This document shows positions 25,601-38,221 of a stretch of 64,000 nucleotides of DNA, piece after piece (position 1 is the first letter of the stretch; every line of letters begins with the position of its first letter). The DNA comes from Sanderia malayensis. Its lineage: Eukaryota > Cnidaria > Scyphozoa > Semaeostomeae > Pelagiidae. Both the position numbers and the translations under genes were made by a program. The stretch is from NCBI GenBank assembly GCA_013076295.1, contig RQOL01000519.1:1240001-1304000 (forward strand), given 5' to 3'. The notes beneath the pieces were generated by a model. That model was not told the DNA's origin. It worked only from the letters and a program-made list of their open reading frames with translations, and searched no databases.

Positions 25601-28600
25601 TTGCTCGTTGCTCGTGTATTTGATCGCGGCTGTTTCGGCAGGTCATTGAAGGAACAGGCTTCGGCGTTGTGTGTGTTCTTTTTGCAGTGCAGAGCGCGGA
25701 AAGAAGCTTGCTAGAGATCCAAGGAGCACTCAAACGCAGTCACACAAGACTACTTGCCAGTAATACAGTCTCGTATCATACAAGACGTTGTTTTTGAAGT
25801 TGTCAGTTGTACAACTTCGCTGTATCTCATCTCTCTGATTTCGCTCTGTCTCTCTCTCTCTCTCTGTATTATCGCGAGTGTCTTCGTGAGTCGATCAAAC
25901 CAGCCAGCCTGTTCTGGGATATTCGTGTTACAACGATATCTTCGAGTCTCTGTTCACTTGTTTTTCGTTTGTATGCGCCTGAAGGAGATACATTTATAAG
26001 CTGTTTTATTGAAATATCGTCATGGATTTGAATACTCTGAGTTTGAGAGACGTGCCTGATGAGTATGCTGTTTTATTTCTTCTTTCCTTGTTATTTTGTA
26101 ATAAATCAATGCCAAATATCGCCTCATTTAATCACACGACCCCGTTTTGTTTTATTACCTGTTTTTGTTTTGTTTTCCTGCTTACATCGAATTTAACGAC
26201 GTTGTTTTTCGTGTTTTTTTGCTTGTGGTTTCCTCAGTGTTGTAATTTGGCTATGATTTTTCTACTGTGTTTTGCGAGCTAGCTATATCCATGCATGAAA
26301 TCTCTACACGAATAACAACTACTGAAGTTACTTTTGCTATTTGGAAAATTATCGAAACAGACGATGTTTGGATATATCTTCTTGGAAAATATAAACTAAC
26401 ATCGTATCACAGACAGGTTTTCTAAAGGTAAACAGAATCGTCTTGTAAACATTTTTTGGACTCAGCAACGAAGAAAATTTCTTTGCAACTGTGGAGTATA
26501 TACGCCATTAATGCGTTTTCAAAGGCTGGCGTCTTCTTCTCAAATCTAACTCAATCTTCGGTGAGGAGAATCAAAGACAAGCAATTACATTAGCGCTAAA
26601 TTGAACTAACAAGGGCGTTTTTTAAATAATTAGTCAGTTCAATAGAATTAGAAGTTTACTGTCGGTTTCTAGTTTTGAGAATATGTTTTGTGTGATATTC
26701 GGGGAATAGTTTGCACTGGAGAAGAATTGTTGCAAGTTCATTTATTTGTGAGTGAGAAATGCGTTTTGGTAACTAGTGCTCTGGTACGTTTTGGTAACTA
26801 GTGCTCTGGTACGTTTTGGTAACTAATGCCTGCATCGTCTTTCTTTAAGAAAATCACCGAAAACAAGACATTAACCCCTGGAAGTAACCTGTTTTAGCTG
26901 TTATCAACATAAGCCGATGATTTGTGCACGGGGTGGTGCGATCGAGAGTCAAGAGCAAATACTCTTCAAATCGATTATGAACGTTCAATATGAATATTTT
27001 TGTGTTTGCTTTCGAGCGAGGACCAGATGGTTTCACGATGAATTAGCATTTGACAATTGTAATCGAACAGGTCATGTTGCTATAGTTTCATTACAACATG
27101 CGTAGCAGTAGTGTTGTTCGCACTATACGGGTGTGCTTCTATCAGTGTATAGTGTCGCGATTCGTTTGATTTGCTATTAGTTAAACTATTCCACATTATC
27201 GCGTAGTCTTTCGGAATATTCTACCCATAGTACTTTCTTTCAGTATACATAGTTCTTCGCTTGAAGGCTGGCGTATTCATATAGCACGCATGCGTAAACT
27301 ACACATCAATACACCAAGCAAACACACTTTCAATTAAGAGCCTCCCTTCGTATAATAACCTGGTTTAAATAACGGATGGATTGAATAAGCGCCGGGGGCT
27401 TCTAATCAATATGCATTGCATAGCTATTTCGTGTATACTGGATGCTTGACAGCATAATAAGCTTAGAGATAGGATATATCCTATCCTATCTCATGATAAT
27501 AAGCATTCGTCGTTGCATTGGAATCTATTGATATTTTCTTGCTTTAGAATTGTTCGTGCTTGGAACGACAGAATTTCATGGAAAGCTTTATTGCCGAGGT
27601 GCACTCTTCCCAAAGTGACGTCAGAGGCAGTATTCTCAGCCAACTTGTTGACTCCTGTGCCTCAGGTATGTTTTTCAACATCCCCCCTAACGCCCTTCAA
27701 AATGTAATGCAGATGTGGTGTAATTTATCCAGAATGACGGGTGAAAATATAAACGACACACCAGTGTTTTCTTCAAATTTTCTGGCGATGCTTTCAGTTT
27801 AGTTAGCTCGTTTTTTTCTTTCATTCATTCAGCTGTCGAAGCAGATAGTCATGCACTTTATCTCATTGATGGAGATTTAAGGTAACTGAGGAAATTTAAA
27901 AAAATTCTACCCTGCTAACCTGCTAATCGTTCAAATATGTCACGTCTTCTATGATTTACTGAAAAAACTTAATGCTATCCTTATTCGCTGATATTTACAT
28001 TAATCTATCTTTCAGAATATTTGGAAACATATTCCTAACTCCAGGTACTAAAAATATATTGCCTGCCTGATGAGTGTTTTAGCCCAAAACTCGCAACTCC
28101 ATAGAATCAGTCTCTTCCTCTCTGTACTTCTATTATCAACGCTCTGTACTTTGTATATCGATAATTTCCTCCTTTGTAGACAGCATTTCTTATAGGGTAG
28201 ATTCAATTAGATAGACCCACTTTCTTAATAAATCAAAATCTCTTTCGAACACATTTTTTTTACATTATCTGCTTGTCTTAACCAGTAGTATCACCGGCAT
28301 TGCCTAATGGTGATCATATTTTCAATCTTGCAGCAAGCCAATTCAGTTGCAACGAATTAAGGAAGGCTCTACAATCGCTTGCTACGTTGCAGCTACTAAG
28401 GAGACAGTTAGAACAACGCAGATTACAGGAGTACGTAGCTACACGCATAATTATCATTAGCATCTGCGCAATGTGTGCTCGCAATGAGACCTGCAGCTCT
28501 GAGCTCTTTCACTGAGCAACAGATTTTTTATTTCAATATCTTAACTGTTTATTTGTTTAAATTAATACAAGAGGGTGACAATTGAGGTTGCTAAATTTCA

Positions 28601-31600
28601 TTCTTTTTTAGGACGAACGATTTCCTGATGGTATTGGTATACGAGGTATCATTTGCATCTGGACTAATGTGTCGCCTTATTTAATCTTTACTTCAACCCA
28701 ACGTATTTTAATCCTATTATAGTCTACTTCAATATTTCTACCATGCTATTTTAGTATTTCCAAATACTTTTATTATTTCTCTGATTATTTCTTTGTCGTA
28801 ATTTCAGATACAACTGCATATTCCATTCTTTGTCAGCCAATAATTCAACCATCCGGAGATCTCACCGGTTCGTTAACAACGTTAAATTATTTTCGTCTCA
28901 TTCTTGCTCTTGATCAACCATGATTTTATTAACCAACGCAGGCTTCACACATATTCTGAGCTGTGTCTATCGGTCTTCAAGCTTGAACTCAAGCTAATAC
29001 AACATTGCTGTTCTGTCTTCTAGGTTTGATTGAGCTCATGAGAGTTGTTGGAAACCCCCATTTTACAGAGAAAGATGAACAGCAAGTAATTCTACCAACA
29101 CCTAGACTCATACATTGCGTCCTGTGCTTAGCTCGATTAAAACACAGGGACGCAATGTGATGAGTCTATCCCAACACCTAATATTTCATTAATCCTATTT
29201 GCGATTGATGACAGAATGGTTATAAATCAAGCTTCAAGCTTCGGAGCCCTCAACATTGAGGTTGCTGATTAACTAATGTAGATGTGTAGATGTACCACAA
29301 TCATCTTCTACTGCCATACACTATAACCCTTCTGTAATAATATAAATATTACAGCTATTATATATTATATGTCAAGCTTCTGATTCTCTATTTATTTCAG
29401 ATCATCAACAATTCTCTTACTTGGGGCGGTATTGTCTTGTACTACGCCGAGGTTAGTATTTCATTGTTAAAGAGCACATACACTACCGTCTTGCTCTACG
29501 ATTGCTGATCTAAAGTGAGGAGGACGAAGCTCGGCCAATCATTCTATTGGTTTCTTCCTCCTTATTGATCACAAAGCATTCTCTTTTTATAGATGTATCA
29601 TACGATGCACAAGCAGAGGAAACTGAATGAATTCTTGCTGAATGTTACCAAGTATGTCCCAAATTGCATCAGTGTCAATTAGCATAGATCCATCGCGCTA
29701 CCAATGTTTTGCATGAGAATGACAGTGATCTTAATACCACGGCTTATCTGATTTCATCTCCCTATTTTCAAGGTCGATCTTTCAAGATATCGTTAGCATG
29801 GATACAGTGATAATGAAAATCATGGTACGTATGTTCAACTGATTGTTCATTGAATAGATTTTATCATAACTGGAGAGACAGCTATAGATGTATTAGCATG
29901 ACAGCTTTTCAAGGCTCTTTCTTGCTAGGACTTTTGTTGTTTCTTTTCCGGGTGGATTGTTTTGGGAAAATATTGTTTGCAATACCAATACGTTGCCTTA
30001 CAGAATTTCGCCCAGACACTGGTGGATGCTGATCGCACATCTCTGTTTCTTGTTGATACGAAAACAAACGAGTTATATGCAAGAATCTTTGATATTGGAA
30101 CTGGCTTGGATACGAGGCTGCAGAAAGAAATCCGGTAAAACGAGTTTTGTGTCGTATCCTGCTAGAATATAACTGTCTTAAGTATTTTGCAGTAATAGAC
30201 ACCCTTTCCTAAGTATTTTGCGGTAATAGACTCCTTTTCTTAAGTATTTTGCAGTGATAGAGTCATTTTCTTAAGTATTTTGCAGTAATAGACATCTTTT
30301 CTAAGCATGTTGCAGTAATAGACATCTTTTATCAAGTATTATGCAGTAATAGAATCATTTTCTTAAGTATTTTACAGTAATAGACATCTTTTCTTAAGTA
30401 TTTTGCAATAATAGACATATTTTCGTAAGTATTCTGCAGTAATAGACATCTTTTCTTAAGTATTTTGCAGTAATAGACTCCTTTTCTTAAGTATTTTGCA
30501 GTAATAGAGTCATTTTCTTCCGAAGCTCAACATCTATCTGTATTTTTTTGAAATTTTTCAGATTTCCAAAGTCGAAAGGAGTTGCAGGCCACGTGGCATC
30601 GACAGGGGATACATTGAACATTCTTAATGCTTACGATGATGCAAGATTCAATAGGTAAGCAGCAATTGACTTACATCTCTATTTCTATGAACTGTTGCAT
30701 CTTTCTCAAACTACAATGAAGTTACATTTACCAATACAGGTACAACATATTCGCTGTGTATTCTCCTAATTTCAGTACTTTTTTATTTTCAGGGATATTG
30801 ATGTACAGACGGGCTATACTACTCGCACATTACTCTGCATGCCAATTTTTATACGTGGAAAGCAAGTTTTTTTTGAAATTTTTCAATCTATCATTTCCTT
30901 CATTACTTTATCATGATCTTCATTCACTACTCTGTCATTTATTTTTCCTCTCTCATTACCTTCATTTATTATTCTATCGCTATCGTAATTTTTTATTCTA
31001 TCATTATCTTTATTCATTGCTCTATCATTACTCTCATTTATTACTTTATCAACATTTTCATCTGCTACTCCATCATTATCTTCACTCATTACTCCATCAT
31101 TGTCTTCATTTATTATATTATCGCTATCGCAATTTTTAATTCTATCATTATCTTTATTCATTGCTCTATCATTACTCTCATTTATTACTTTATCAACATT
31201 CTTATCTATTACTCCATCAATGTCTTCACTCATTACTCCATCATTATCTTTGTCAGTCAGCCACATCAATCAGCTTTGTTTTTACAATTTATCTGTTTTT
31301 CTTTGCGATGCTTGTACGAGTTTGGTAATGCCAATAACTATTGTTTAATTACTTCTCTGTTTATTTGTTTATCTAGTATTATTGGCGTCGTTCAGATGGT
31401 AAACAAACGAAATGGCGTGTTTACCCCTGCAGGTGAGGCTGTGTAATTTACTCATAATTTAACTTATATTTAGTTTAATTTACCTGCACGGACACACATG
31501 TTTCTGCTAAATTCCATTCTCAATTAGCTCAATACTTCAACTGAAAAATCTATTCGCGTGTTAAAGCCTGTAGTCTTCTTAACATACATCTGATATTAGT

Positions 31601-34600
31601 CTTCTTAACATACATCTGATATTTTTTTCCCATTCCAGACGAAAAGGCTTTTCAAACATTTGCTGTTTACTGTGGTTTGGCATTACATCACGCAAAGGTT
31701 TGTTTCCTCATCTTTCAATTAATTTTATCATTCTTGGACAGTTGTGTTCTTATGAGGATAAAAGACACCCCTTCCGGTCCCAAAATGCTTCATATTGTGA
31801 TATATATTGTTCTCGTTATGTCTTCTGGTACTTTTGTGACATGGTCGTATATTTATGTTCCTTTCCTTGACTGATTAAAGCTCTTAATTAACTGGGTGAT
31901 GTAATTAACTACTTATTTTCTTTAGCTTTACGATAAAATTCGTCGATCTGAACAGAAGTACAAGGTAAGCAATGGTTTTTATTGAAAGCTTGACAGATAT
32001 TGATTTTACTTCTTGGTTATTGAAGCGCTAATTGAATCCACGTGTCTTATGATTTGCAGGTTGCCTTGGAAGTGTTGTCTTACCACAGCATGTGCACTGA
32101 ATACGAAGTTGCCCAAATGAGACAGAGTCTCCTCCCAACACCATATACAAAGATATTCGAGTAAGTGTTTGTATTTGAAACAACTCTTAACTCTTTTTTC
32201 GCTTCAGATAAGCCTCGTAACCAAGATTCTTTTCTCCAATCCTTTCCAGTCGCAATCCTATCTATATGCCACAATCTAATCAACCCATTAATTCAACACA
32301 ATCTTTGCCAAAATGCCAAAATTCAATTAGTCCAATCCAAGTTTTTCGTTTCTCCCATATTCTGCTTCAAAATAAATCTCATTATTCTAACATTCTGGCA
32401 TTATTCTAACCTGACAGATTTAGCTTTAATGCTTATGACCTGGACGATATAAAGATGGCTCATCTGGCTGTCAACATGTTCGAGGACTTGTTCAGGGAAG
32501 AAAGATTTGACATGGATGTGGTTTCAAGGTTTATATTGACCGTGAGAAAGAACTATCGTCGTGTTCCATACCACAACTGGACACACGCATTCAATGTGGC
32601 CCACTGCATGTATTGCTGTATTAAGCTATCTGATGGTCACTTGAAAGGTCTTGAGGTATTGTGCTGCTATTTTCTTCACTTTTTCACTGGTATTAATTGC
32701 AGGATTGTAAATTTTGATTGGAAATGTGCAAGACAATACAATACACAGTGCAGTTCACCGTGCATGAAACATTACAGTATGCAACACAGTATGCCATAAA
32801 GTATGCAACACAGTATGCAACACAGTATATTATACAGTATGCAACACAATATATTACTCAGTATGCAACACAGTATGCCATGCAGTATGCAACACTGTAT
32901 ATTACACAGGATGCAATCTAATTTCACACACAGCATACTACGCAACATACAATACACTACTACATCTGCATACTTGGGCTAAATCAAAAGTTGTGGCATT
33001 ACTCTAACTTATGTAATGTACCAATGTTTTCGCACATAGGCAATTGCCCTTTTTGTCGCCTGTCTATGCCATGATCTGGATCACCGAGGAAAGAACAATG
33101 ATTGGATGAAAAATGAAAGCACTCCACTTGCTGCCGTTTACACAACATCGACCTTAGAGCATCACCATTTCAATCAAACCATAACCATTCTGCAGGTGAG
33201 AAAGTTCTTGGTTACCTTCTAGTGTCTCTGGCCCATCTAAAGTTATACCATGTGTCTATATGTAACTACATGTTACAAGTTTACAATTTGTGTACATAAT
33301 AATTTGATGCAGTACATATTGTTGTGGTATATACTGATATTGAATACAACATTATTATTTTATGATATCTTGTCTGTGTGTACATTTGCAATGGAAATTG
33401 ACATAGTGACTCTATAGTGAACCAAAGCTTTGCATGTATCGATGAAAGTGAAGAGTTTTCTTTGCATTGAAAGTAAATGATTATTTTTGTCTTCTTCTCT
33501 AGCACGAGGGCCACAACATATTCTCGCATTTGAATTCAACAGAGTACAAGCAAGTACTTGGCTACATCAAGGATTGCATTCTTGCCACTGATCTGGCAAC
33601 ATTCTTCGGCAACAAAGCAAGACTCGGGGAAATCGTCGCCAACGAGGGATTCGACGTTCAAAATGCTCAGCACAGGTTGGTTGCCAGACACTTTCAACAC
33701 CAGCACACCCCCCGGGAACGTTGAATTTCATCCGTATATCCCAGTGGGCAGTGTATGCTTAGCACGGGGGTTGGCAGGGACATCAGAAGCATTTTGAAGT
33801 CGATTATCTTTTCATGGAATTATCCAACAAAGGTCAAAACTGCCATGTTCAAAAACTTCAGGCGAGCCAAATGTTGGAGACATTGAATTAGAGAATGAAC
33901 TTTTCGAAGAAGCAAGGGACGCTAGAGGGGGAGGCTGTGTGTCCCTGTTGCCCCCATTCCAAATTAATGATGGTGTTGATGATATTGTTAATGCGTGCAT
34001 TTGTTTACACTGTAGAAAACTCTTACGCGCTGTAGCAATGACTGGAGGGGATCTGTCAGCTTGTGCAAAGCCCTGGCAGATACAATACGAAACAGTGAAA
34101 GTCATCTTCCAAGAATTCTATGCACAGGTAACATTGCATAGCAAATGCAGCACGTCTTACATGCATATACATTTCTTTCAATTGCTCAGTGTCTTTTACA
34201 AGAATACTCTACTGCCCTGTGTATCGATCCCTCACTTTCTCTCTACAAGGTGACGAAAAAGGAGGCCTGTTGCCTTGTTTCACATACACATTCCTTTTTT
34301 TATTTATAGGGCGACGAAGAGAAGGCTTTGGGGCGAACCCCACTGCCAATGATGGACAGAAATACGGCCGACAAATTACCCCAGCATCAGGTAATGCTCT
34401 TTAATCTTTCACCATGTTATACCCACGTGCTTTAGTATTTCTTTTATTCCACTATCTATGCTCTGTGTTTGGTTGTAGATTGGTTTTCTTGTTGGCATCT
34501 GCATACCTTGCTATGATCTCTTGTTCAAGATTATGCCCGGCTGTAGACCCTTAGTGGATGGGGCAACGTGAGTTTACTTTTCTACCAAGATAACGTAAAA

Positions 34601-35405
34601 GCTCTATTGCCCCCTTCTCTATTGAGTCCCCTTTCTATTGAGTCCCCTCTCTATTGACCCCTTCTCTATTGAGTCCCCTCTCTCTGGACCCCATCTCTAT
34701 TGACCTCTCTCTATTGACTCCCCTCTCTATTGACCCCCTCTCTGTTGACCCCCCTCTCTATTAAACCCCCTCTCTATTAACCCCTTTTAAGCCTCGAAAA
34801 TGTAGTAAGCCAGCCCCGGCTTGTTATACTTTTTATCGTTATGCCTTTTGTTTGGAAGGCATGACGTAATGGCTCTTCCTATTCATAGCTTCTAAGTTTG
34901 TTATGCCACTTTCTTTCAACGCATGCATTTCGTAGTACAATAGTTTCTTTTCCACCAACGTGCTGGTGTATGGTGAGGCTAACACCACTCGAAGGCGAAC
35001 CTATTCCCAGTGAATGTTTTGATTCGTGAGTTAATGTGAAGCAAACTATGTATGCATTTCAGTAAAAACCTGGATAAGTGGAAAGACATGGTGAACAAGT
35101 CACGAGAAGACATGGAGAATAGATCAGCACAGGAACGAGGCTTGGAGGAAGATGGGAGGAACAGCGTGGCGGGAAACTCCGACAAATCTTCCACGTCATC
35201 GCTCAATCGATCCAGCTCTTTGGAAGAGCGCGAAAACGCAAGCAACACCGATTCCCCCCAAGGTAGCAAGTCGAGGAAATCTCGCGACTCGTCGGGCAAG
35301 GAACGACTGAAATCGGCCGGCTCGAAGCTCTTAACGAAAGGCAGTGCGAAAACCAAGAGATCCTCCGACAGTAGACGAAGCAAGACACCGAACAGTGACC
35401 ACTAA
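22613..35405 (+). CDS. PDE10A: GAF-tandem cyclic nucleotide phosphodiesterase, PDE10-like
   Basis: I trace 27 exons: 22613-22925, 23514-23672, 24322-24353, 27548-27665, 27833-27881, 28016-28060, 28334-28430, 28612-28645, 28808-28867, 29024-29085, 29401-29451, 29593-29651, 29773-29824, 30004-30134, 30562-30654, 30793-30861, 31377-31432, 31639-31697, 31926-31964, 32060-32160, 32418-32655, 33040-33195, 33503-33675, 34016-34127, 34310-34390, 34479-34567, 35063-35405. They total about 956 residues in one frame. GAF-A lies at about 208-350 (motif [12 protein letters not shown]) and GAF-B at about 377-513 ([25 protein letters not shown]). The catalytic domain (about 560-842) has [22 protein letters not shown], the metal-binding Asp in TGGDLSA, and the invariant Gln in HQIGF. 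The tail is Ser/Lys-rich. It should hydrolyse cAMP and/or cGMP. N-terminal and C-terminal details favour PDE10 over PDE11. The exon 6 end is uncertain. Confidence 0.93.
23798..24004. mobile_element. hAT-type MITE with 8-bp target-site duplication
   Basis: The 207-bp element starts CAGGGCCGGTTCCA and ends with its reverse complement. It is flanked on both sides by the 8-bp direct repeat TTCATATC (23790-23797 and 24005-24012). Eight-base duplications are the hallmark of hAT transposases. There is no coding capacity. It sits in the intron between PDE exons 2 and 3. Confidence 0.93.
24477..24520. mobile_element. Half copy of the ACATTGTGTCCCTGTG foldback element
   Basis: CACTCACTACATTGTGTCCC followed by TGTGCCTCACTCG matches one arm of the foldback elements at 29103-29168 and 52697-52798. 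The other arm was not found nearby, so it is a truncated copy within the long third PDE intron. Confidence 0.6.
25300..26062 (+). other. Possible alternative 5' region inside the long PDE intron
   Basis: Within the 3.2-kb intron 24354-27547 there is a CT-rich stretch (about 25845-25866) followed by ATG at 26022 opening a 13-codon segment that ends in a GTATGC donor-like site at 26063. Spliced to the 27548 exon it would be out of frame (phase 2 into phase 0). It is therefore either an untranslated alternative leader or nothing. Confidence 0.2.
26768..26832. repeat. Short tandem repeat, about 29-bp unit
   Basis: Three near-perfect copies of GTTTTGGTAACTAGTGCTCT with a short spacer, in the third PDE intron. 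The last copy has diverged. Confidence 0.85.
29103..29168. mobile_element. Foldback element with TAGACTCA ends
   Basis: The left arm 29103-29126 and right arm 29143-29168 are inverted repeats starting TAGACTCA and containing ATTGCGTCC. The spacer is about 16 bases. It lies in the PDE intron between exons 10 and 11, and is related to 52697-52798 and the half copy at 24477. Confidence 0.8.
30175..30520. repeat. Minisatellite, about 31-bp unit
   Basis: About eleven imperfect copies of TTAAGTATTTTGCAGTAATA followed by GACATCTTTTC-like sequence, within the PDE intron after exon 14. The repeated TTTTGCAG resembles a splice acceptor many times over, so gene finders may be misled here. Confidence 0.9.
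30880..31260. repeat. Degenerate AT-rich minisatellite
   Basis: Imperfect repeats built from TCATTATC/TTATTACT units, including two longer copies of about 120 bp (around 30985 and 31135). They lie in the PDE intron after exon 16. Long ORFs on both strands here are products of the repeat. Confidence 0.8.
32755..32960. repeat. Short-period repeat (CAGTATGCAACA family)
   Basis: Units of about 10-20 bp such as CAGTATGCAACACAGTATG are repeated through the PDE intron after exon 21. The ORFs here are repeat artefacts. Confidence 0.88.
34610..34790. repeat. CTCTATTGA-CCCC minisatellite
   Basis: About a dozen degenerate copies of TCTCTATTGAGTCCCC or TCTCTATTGACCCC lie in the last PDE intron. Confidence 0.88.
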
Positions 35406-36726
35406 TTTGATGAATAACAAATCCTTGTTCTAAAAGAAACTTTCTTGCACACACAAGTTATCATATGGGACGCTTTATGAACTGCTTTGTAGTGCAGTTT
35501 TTATCCTTGGTTTGGTCAAACCTTGATGCACCAAAGCATATTGCTCTTTTCTTTGAAGTTCGTGTTGTCTGGATTCTACTCCAGCAGAAACGACACAGGT
35601 GTTGCTGTTGTTTTGAGGTATTTTGGTTATTGAAAGCAGTAGCCATTTTTATTTGTTATTCTATATGTACTTGTGTCTGTTATTGAGTATGATTCGGTTC
35701 CTTAAAAGGAACTGAGAGGTGTTTTGTGTGTTCTCGAGAGCTGAGCTAACATGATATTATTTTCACAAACAACCGTGTATATTTACGTGAAGTATACGTC
35801 TACCGTAACATCAAGATGCGTGTATGTGGAGATATGTATTGCCTAGTTAATATGCGTGTATCTGAAATATGCACTTTACCTTGTTTATTCAATGCCCATA
35901 GACTTTAGCAATGGCGTACGAGCTGAAATAGGCCATGACAATAAAATTGGAGTATGTAAACCACTGGGGTAAACACGTGTCACTTGTCATGCCAATTTTA
36001 TTGTGGGGCCTTCCCCTCCTTTTTGGTACGCTTCCATGTCCTCAAACCTTTCCGCACTCTGAGCCATATGGCACTTTCTACATCCTTTCATGACCAGGAT
36101 TTTAGAAAATTGAAGTGTTTTGTCCTACGTTATTTAATTTAGTTTTATTTAAAACTTAATCGTTATGGTTGTAAATATTCCGATCTGGCACAAACGCAGC
36201 TGATATTCATATTTATGTTTTTATGTATGAAAGTTGTTTTAGTTCTTGCTTTATGATTTTATAATTTCCAGTTACAGGCACGTTCGTTGTTAAAAGCTAG
36301 TACCGATAAACGTTTTTTTATATAAGAAACCTGGCTAAAGACCTAATAGTAAAAGTTTGTTAATTTTTTGGCTACATTTTGCTCGCCCTGTTGGGCTGAC
36401 TAGGTCTCGTATAAAGGAATTTCTTATAAAAAGAAACGTATAAATGGAGAATGTATAAATCTTGAATGTAAAAAATTGGCCGAAATTAATGTACATGAAT
36501 TGTATTTATATTGTATGATTTGATTTATTTATAATTATTGTGAAAATTTAATATTGCTATTCAATATAATTCAGATGAGTTGAATATTGCATTGATTTTT
36601 GTAAGCAAAACAAAACAAAGCGGACACCTGGTGTCCTGCTTGGAAAAAAGCAAAATGCCATGCCATGCAAACAAGCGAAAGTTCTTGACGAAGAAAAGGG
36701 GGCGGTTACAGGATAAGAATTTCAAA
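35406..36726. other. PDE 3' UTR and intergenic sequence
   Basis: AT-rich sequence after the PDE stop codon and before the transglutaminase start. It probably holds the PDE 3' UTR and the transglutaminase promoter. I see no gene or clear element. Confidence 0.6.
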
Positions 36727-38074
36727 ATGACGGACTCGACAAATGAGTTACCTCAGGGTTTGTTTTTCTCATTATTTACTTTAAGTTTCTTATCTTATAT
36801 ACGTAGACTATGTTTTTAGTCATTGGGATGCTAGAACTACAATTTAACTTGCTTTTCATTCTCATTCCTCATTTCTTTGCATGTCGGCCTAAAGCCATTT
36901 TGTTTTTGCTGGTGGCGTGATACAACTTTGGTCCGCGGGCTTTTTGAGCAAACGACTATTTTATTTATTGAATTATATTTTGAGTAAACGACTGTATTAC
37001 TATCTTAGTTATCGTAAACTATAGCATTTCACAACATTTTCTCTATCGAGTAAGAGTTTCATTTCAGAATATCTTCCATCCCATATATTGATTTTTCCGT
37101 AACGAAAATATGCTTCCCTTGTTTACTAATTTTCGTTTGCAAAATTGATTTTTCTGACCCCAATTAACTTAGGAATGCCGGTGTTGAAAATAAATGGCTT
37201 GGCTGAAATTAACGAAATTGCACACCACACAGCCGAATATGAAGCTTCAGGACTGTTTCTTCGCCGAGGTCAGTCGTTCAAAATTGAAATTAATTTGAAG
37301 AGGCCACACAATGAAGATGAAGACAGATTCTCTGTGAAACTCGAAACTGGAAAGCACCCAAGGAAAAGAAATGGAACTATGGTTGTGGCAGGAAAAGTCA
37401 ACGAGTTTGAAAAGGCATGTGATCCTTCAAATAAACAGCTGTTTACTTGTTGCTTTGTGTTGAAAAGCCTTTTCTAAACACCATTTCTTTCTTTCTCTAG
37501 AGCGAGTGGGGCTACAAGCTCCTGAAATGCTGTGGGACAACGCTTGAACTTGAGATAAATATCCCCGCTGATTCCTTGTTGCAAAATACAGCATGTCTGT
37601 TGAAGTGCCTTACAAGCACAAGTCAAAGAGACGCACTATCGTGTACTCCTATGAGCACCCTGTATACATTCTCTTCAACGCATGGTGCCCAGGTAAACAC
37701 CTTTTAACTCAACCAATTTCACCCCATGACCCCACCAACTACAGTACCCACTGGCATTGAGTTAGTTTTGTCTAAAATAGATGGATTTTCCATGTTTTGT
37801 TTTGCAGAAGATGAAGTTTACATGGCAGACGAAAACAAACGCGAAGAGTACGTGCTCAATGACACTGGCGTCGTATTTTGGGGAGGTCGACGCGGAAAAC
37901 CCTGGTTCTTTGGGCAGGTCTGTGTTGTCTTCTTGATTTGGTTGCCTACATCTTGTTTTTCATTTTGCGATAGTGGTTATATGGGGGTAAATTATGCCAT
38001 TGAGCTATCGCATGGGGAATTTCTGTTGACTTAGTGTCTGGCACTATTGTTTCTAGTCATTGTATTGCATTGTA

Positions 38075-38221
38075 CAGTAAAAGCCCGCATATAAGAACCA
38101 GTGGATTGAGAACCATCAGAGTGATTTCTGCTCAAAACAATAGAAGAAACAACAATAGCCTATTGTCTTGAACAATAGGCTGGGTGGAAATTTACAGGTT
38201 CTTATATGCGGGTTTTTACTG
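38075..38221. mobile_element. TA-flanked MITE (Tc1/mariner-like), 147 bp
   Basis: Inverted ends CAGTAAAAGCCCGCATATAA and its complement (one mismatch seen) are flanked by TA on both sides. A second hairpin (AACAATAGGC with its complement) lies inside. It sits in the transglutaminase intron before the exon at 38276. A related half element is at 52021-52100. Confidence 0.88.

Noticed and set aside
26022..26282. Hydrophobic ORF starting at 26022 as a PDE N-terminus
   Set aside because: Splicing its donor at 26063 to the exon at 27548 is out of phase, and reading through gives a Phe-rich intronic translation.
30756..31446. Overlapping frames of 127-177 codons on both strands
   Set aside because: They derive from the degenerate TCATTATC repeat in a PDE intron. 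Only 30793-30861 and 31377-31432 inside this span are real exon sequence.
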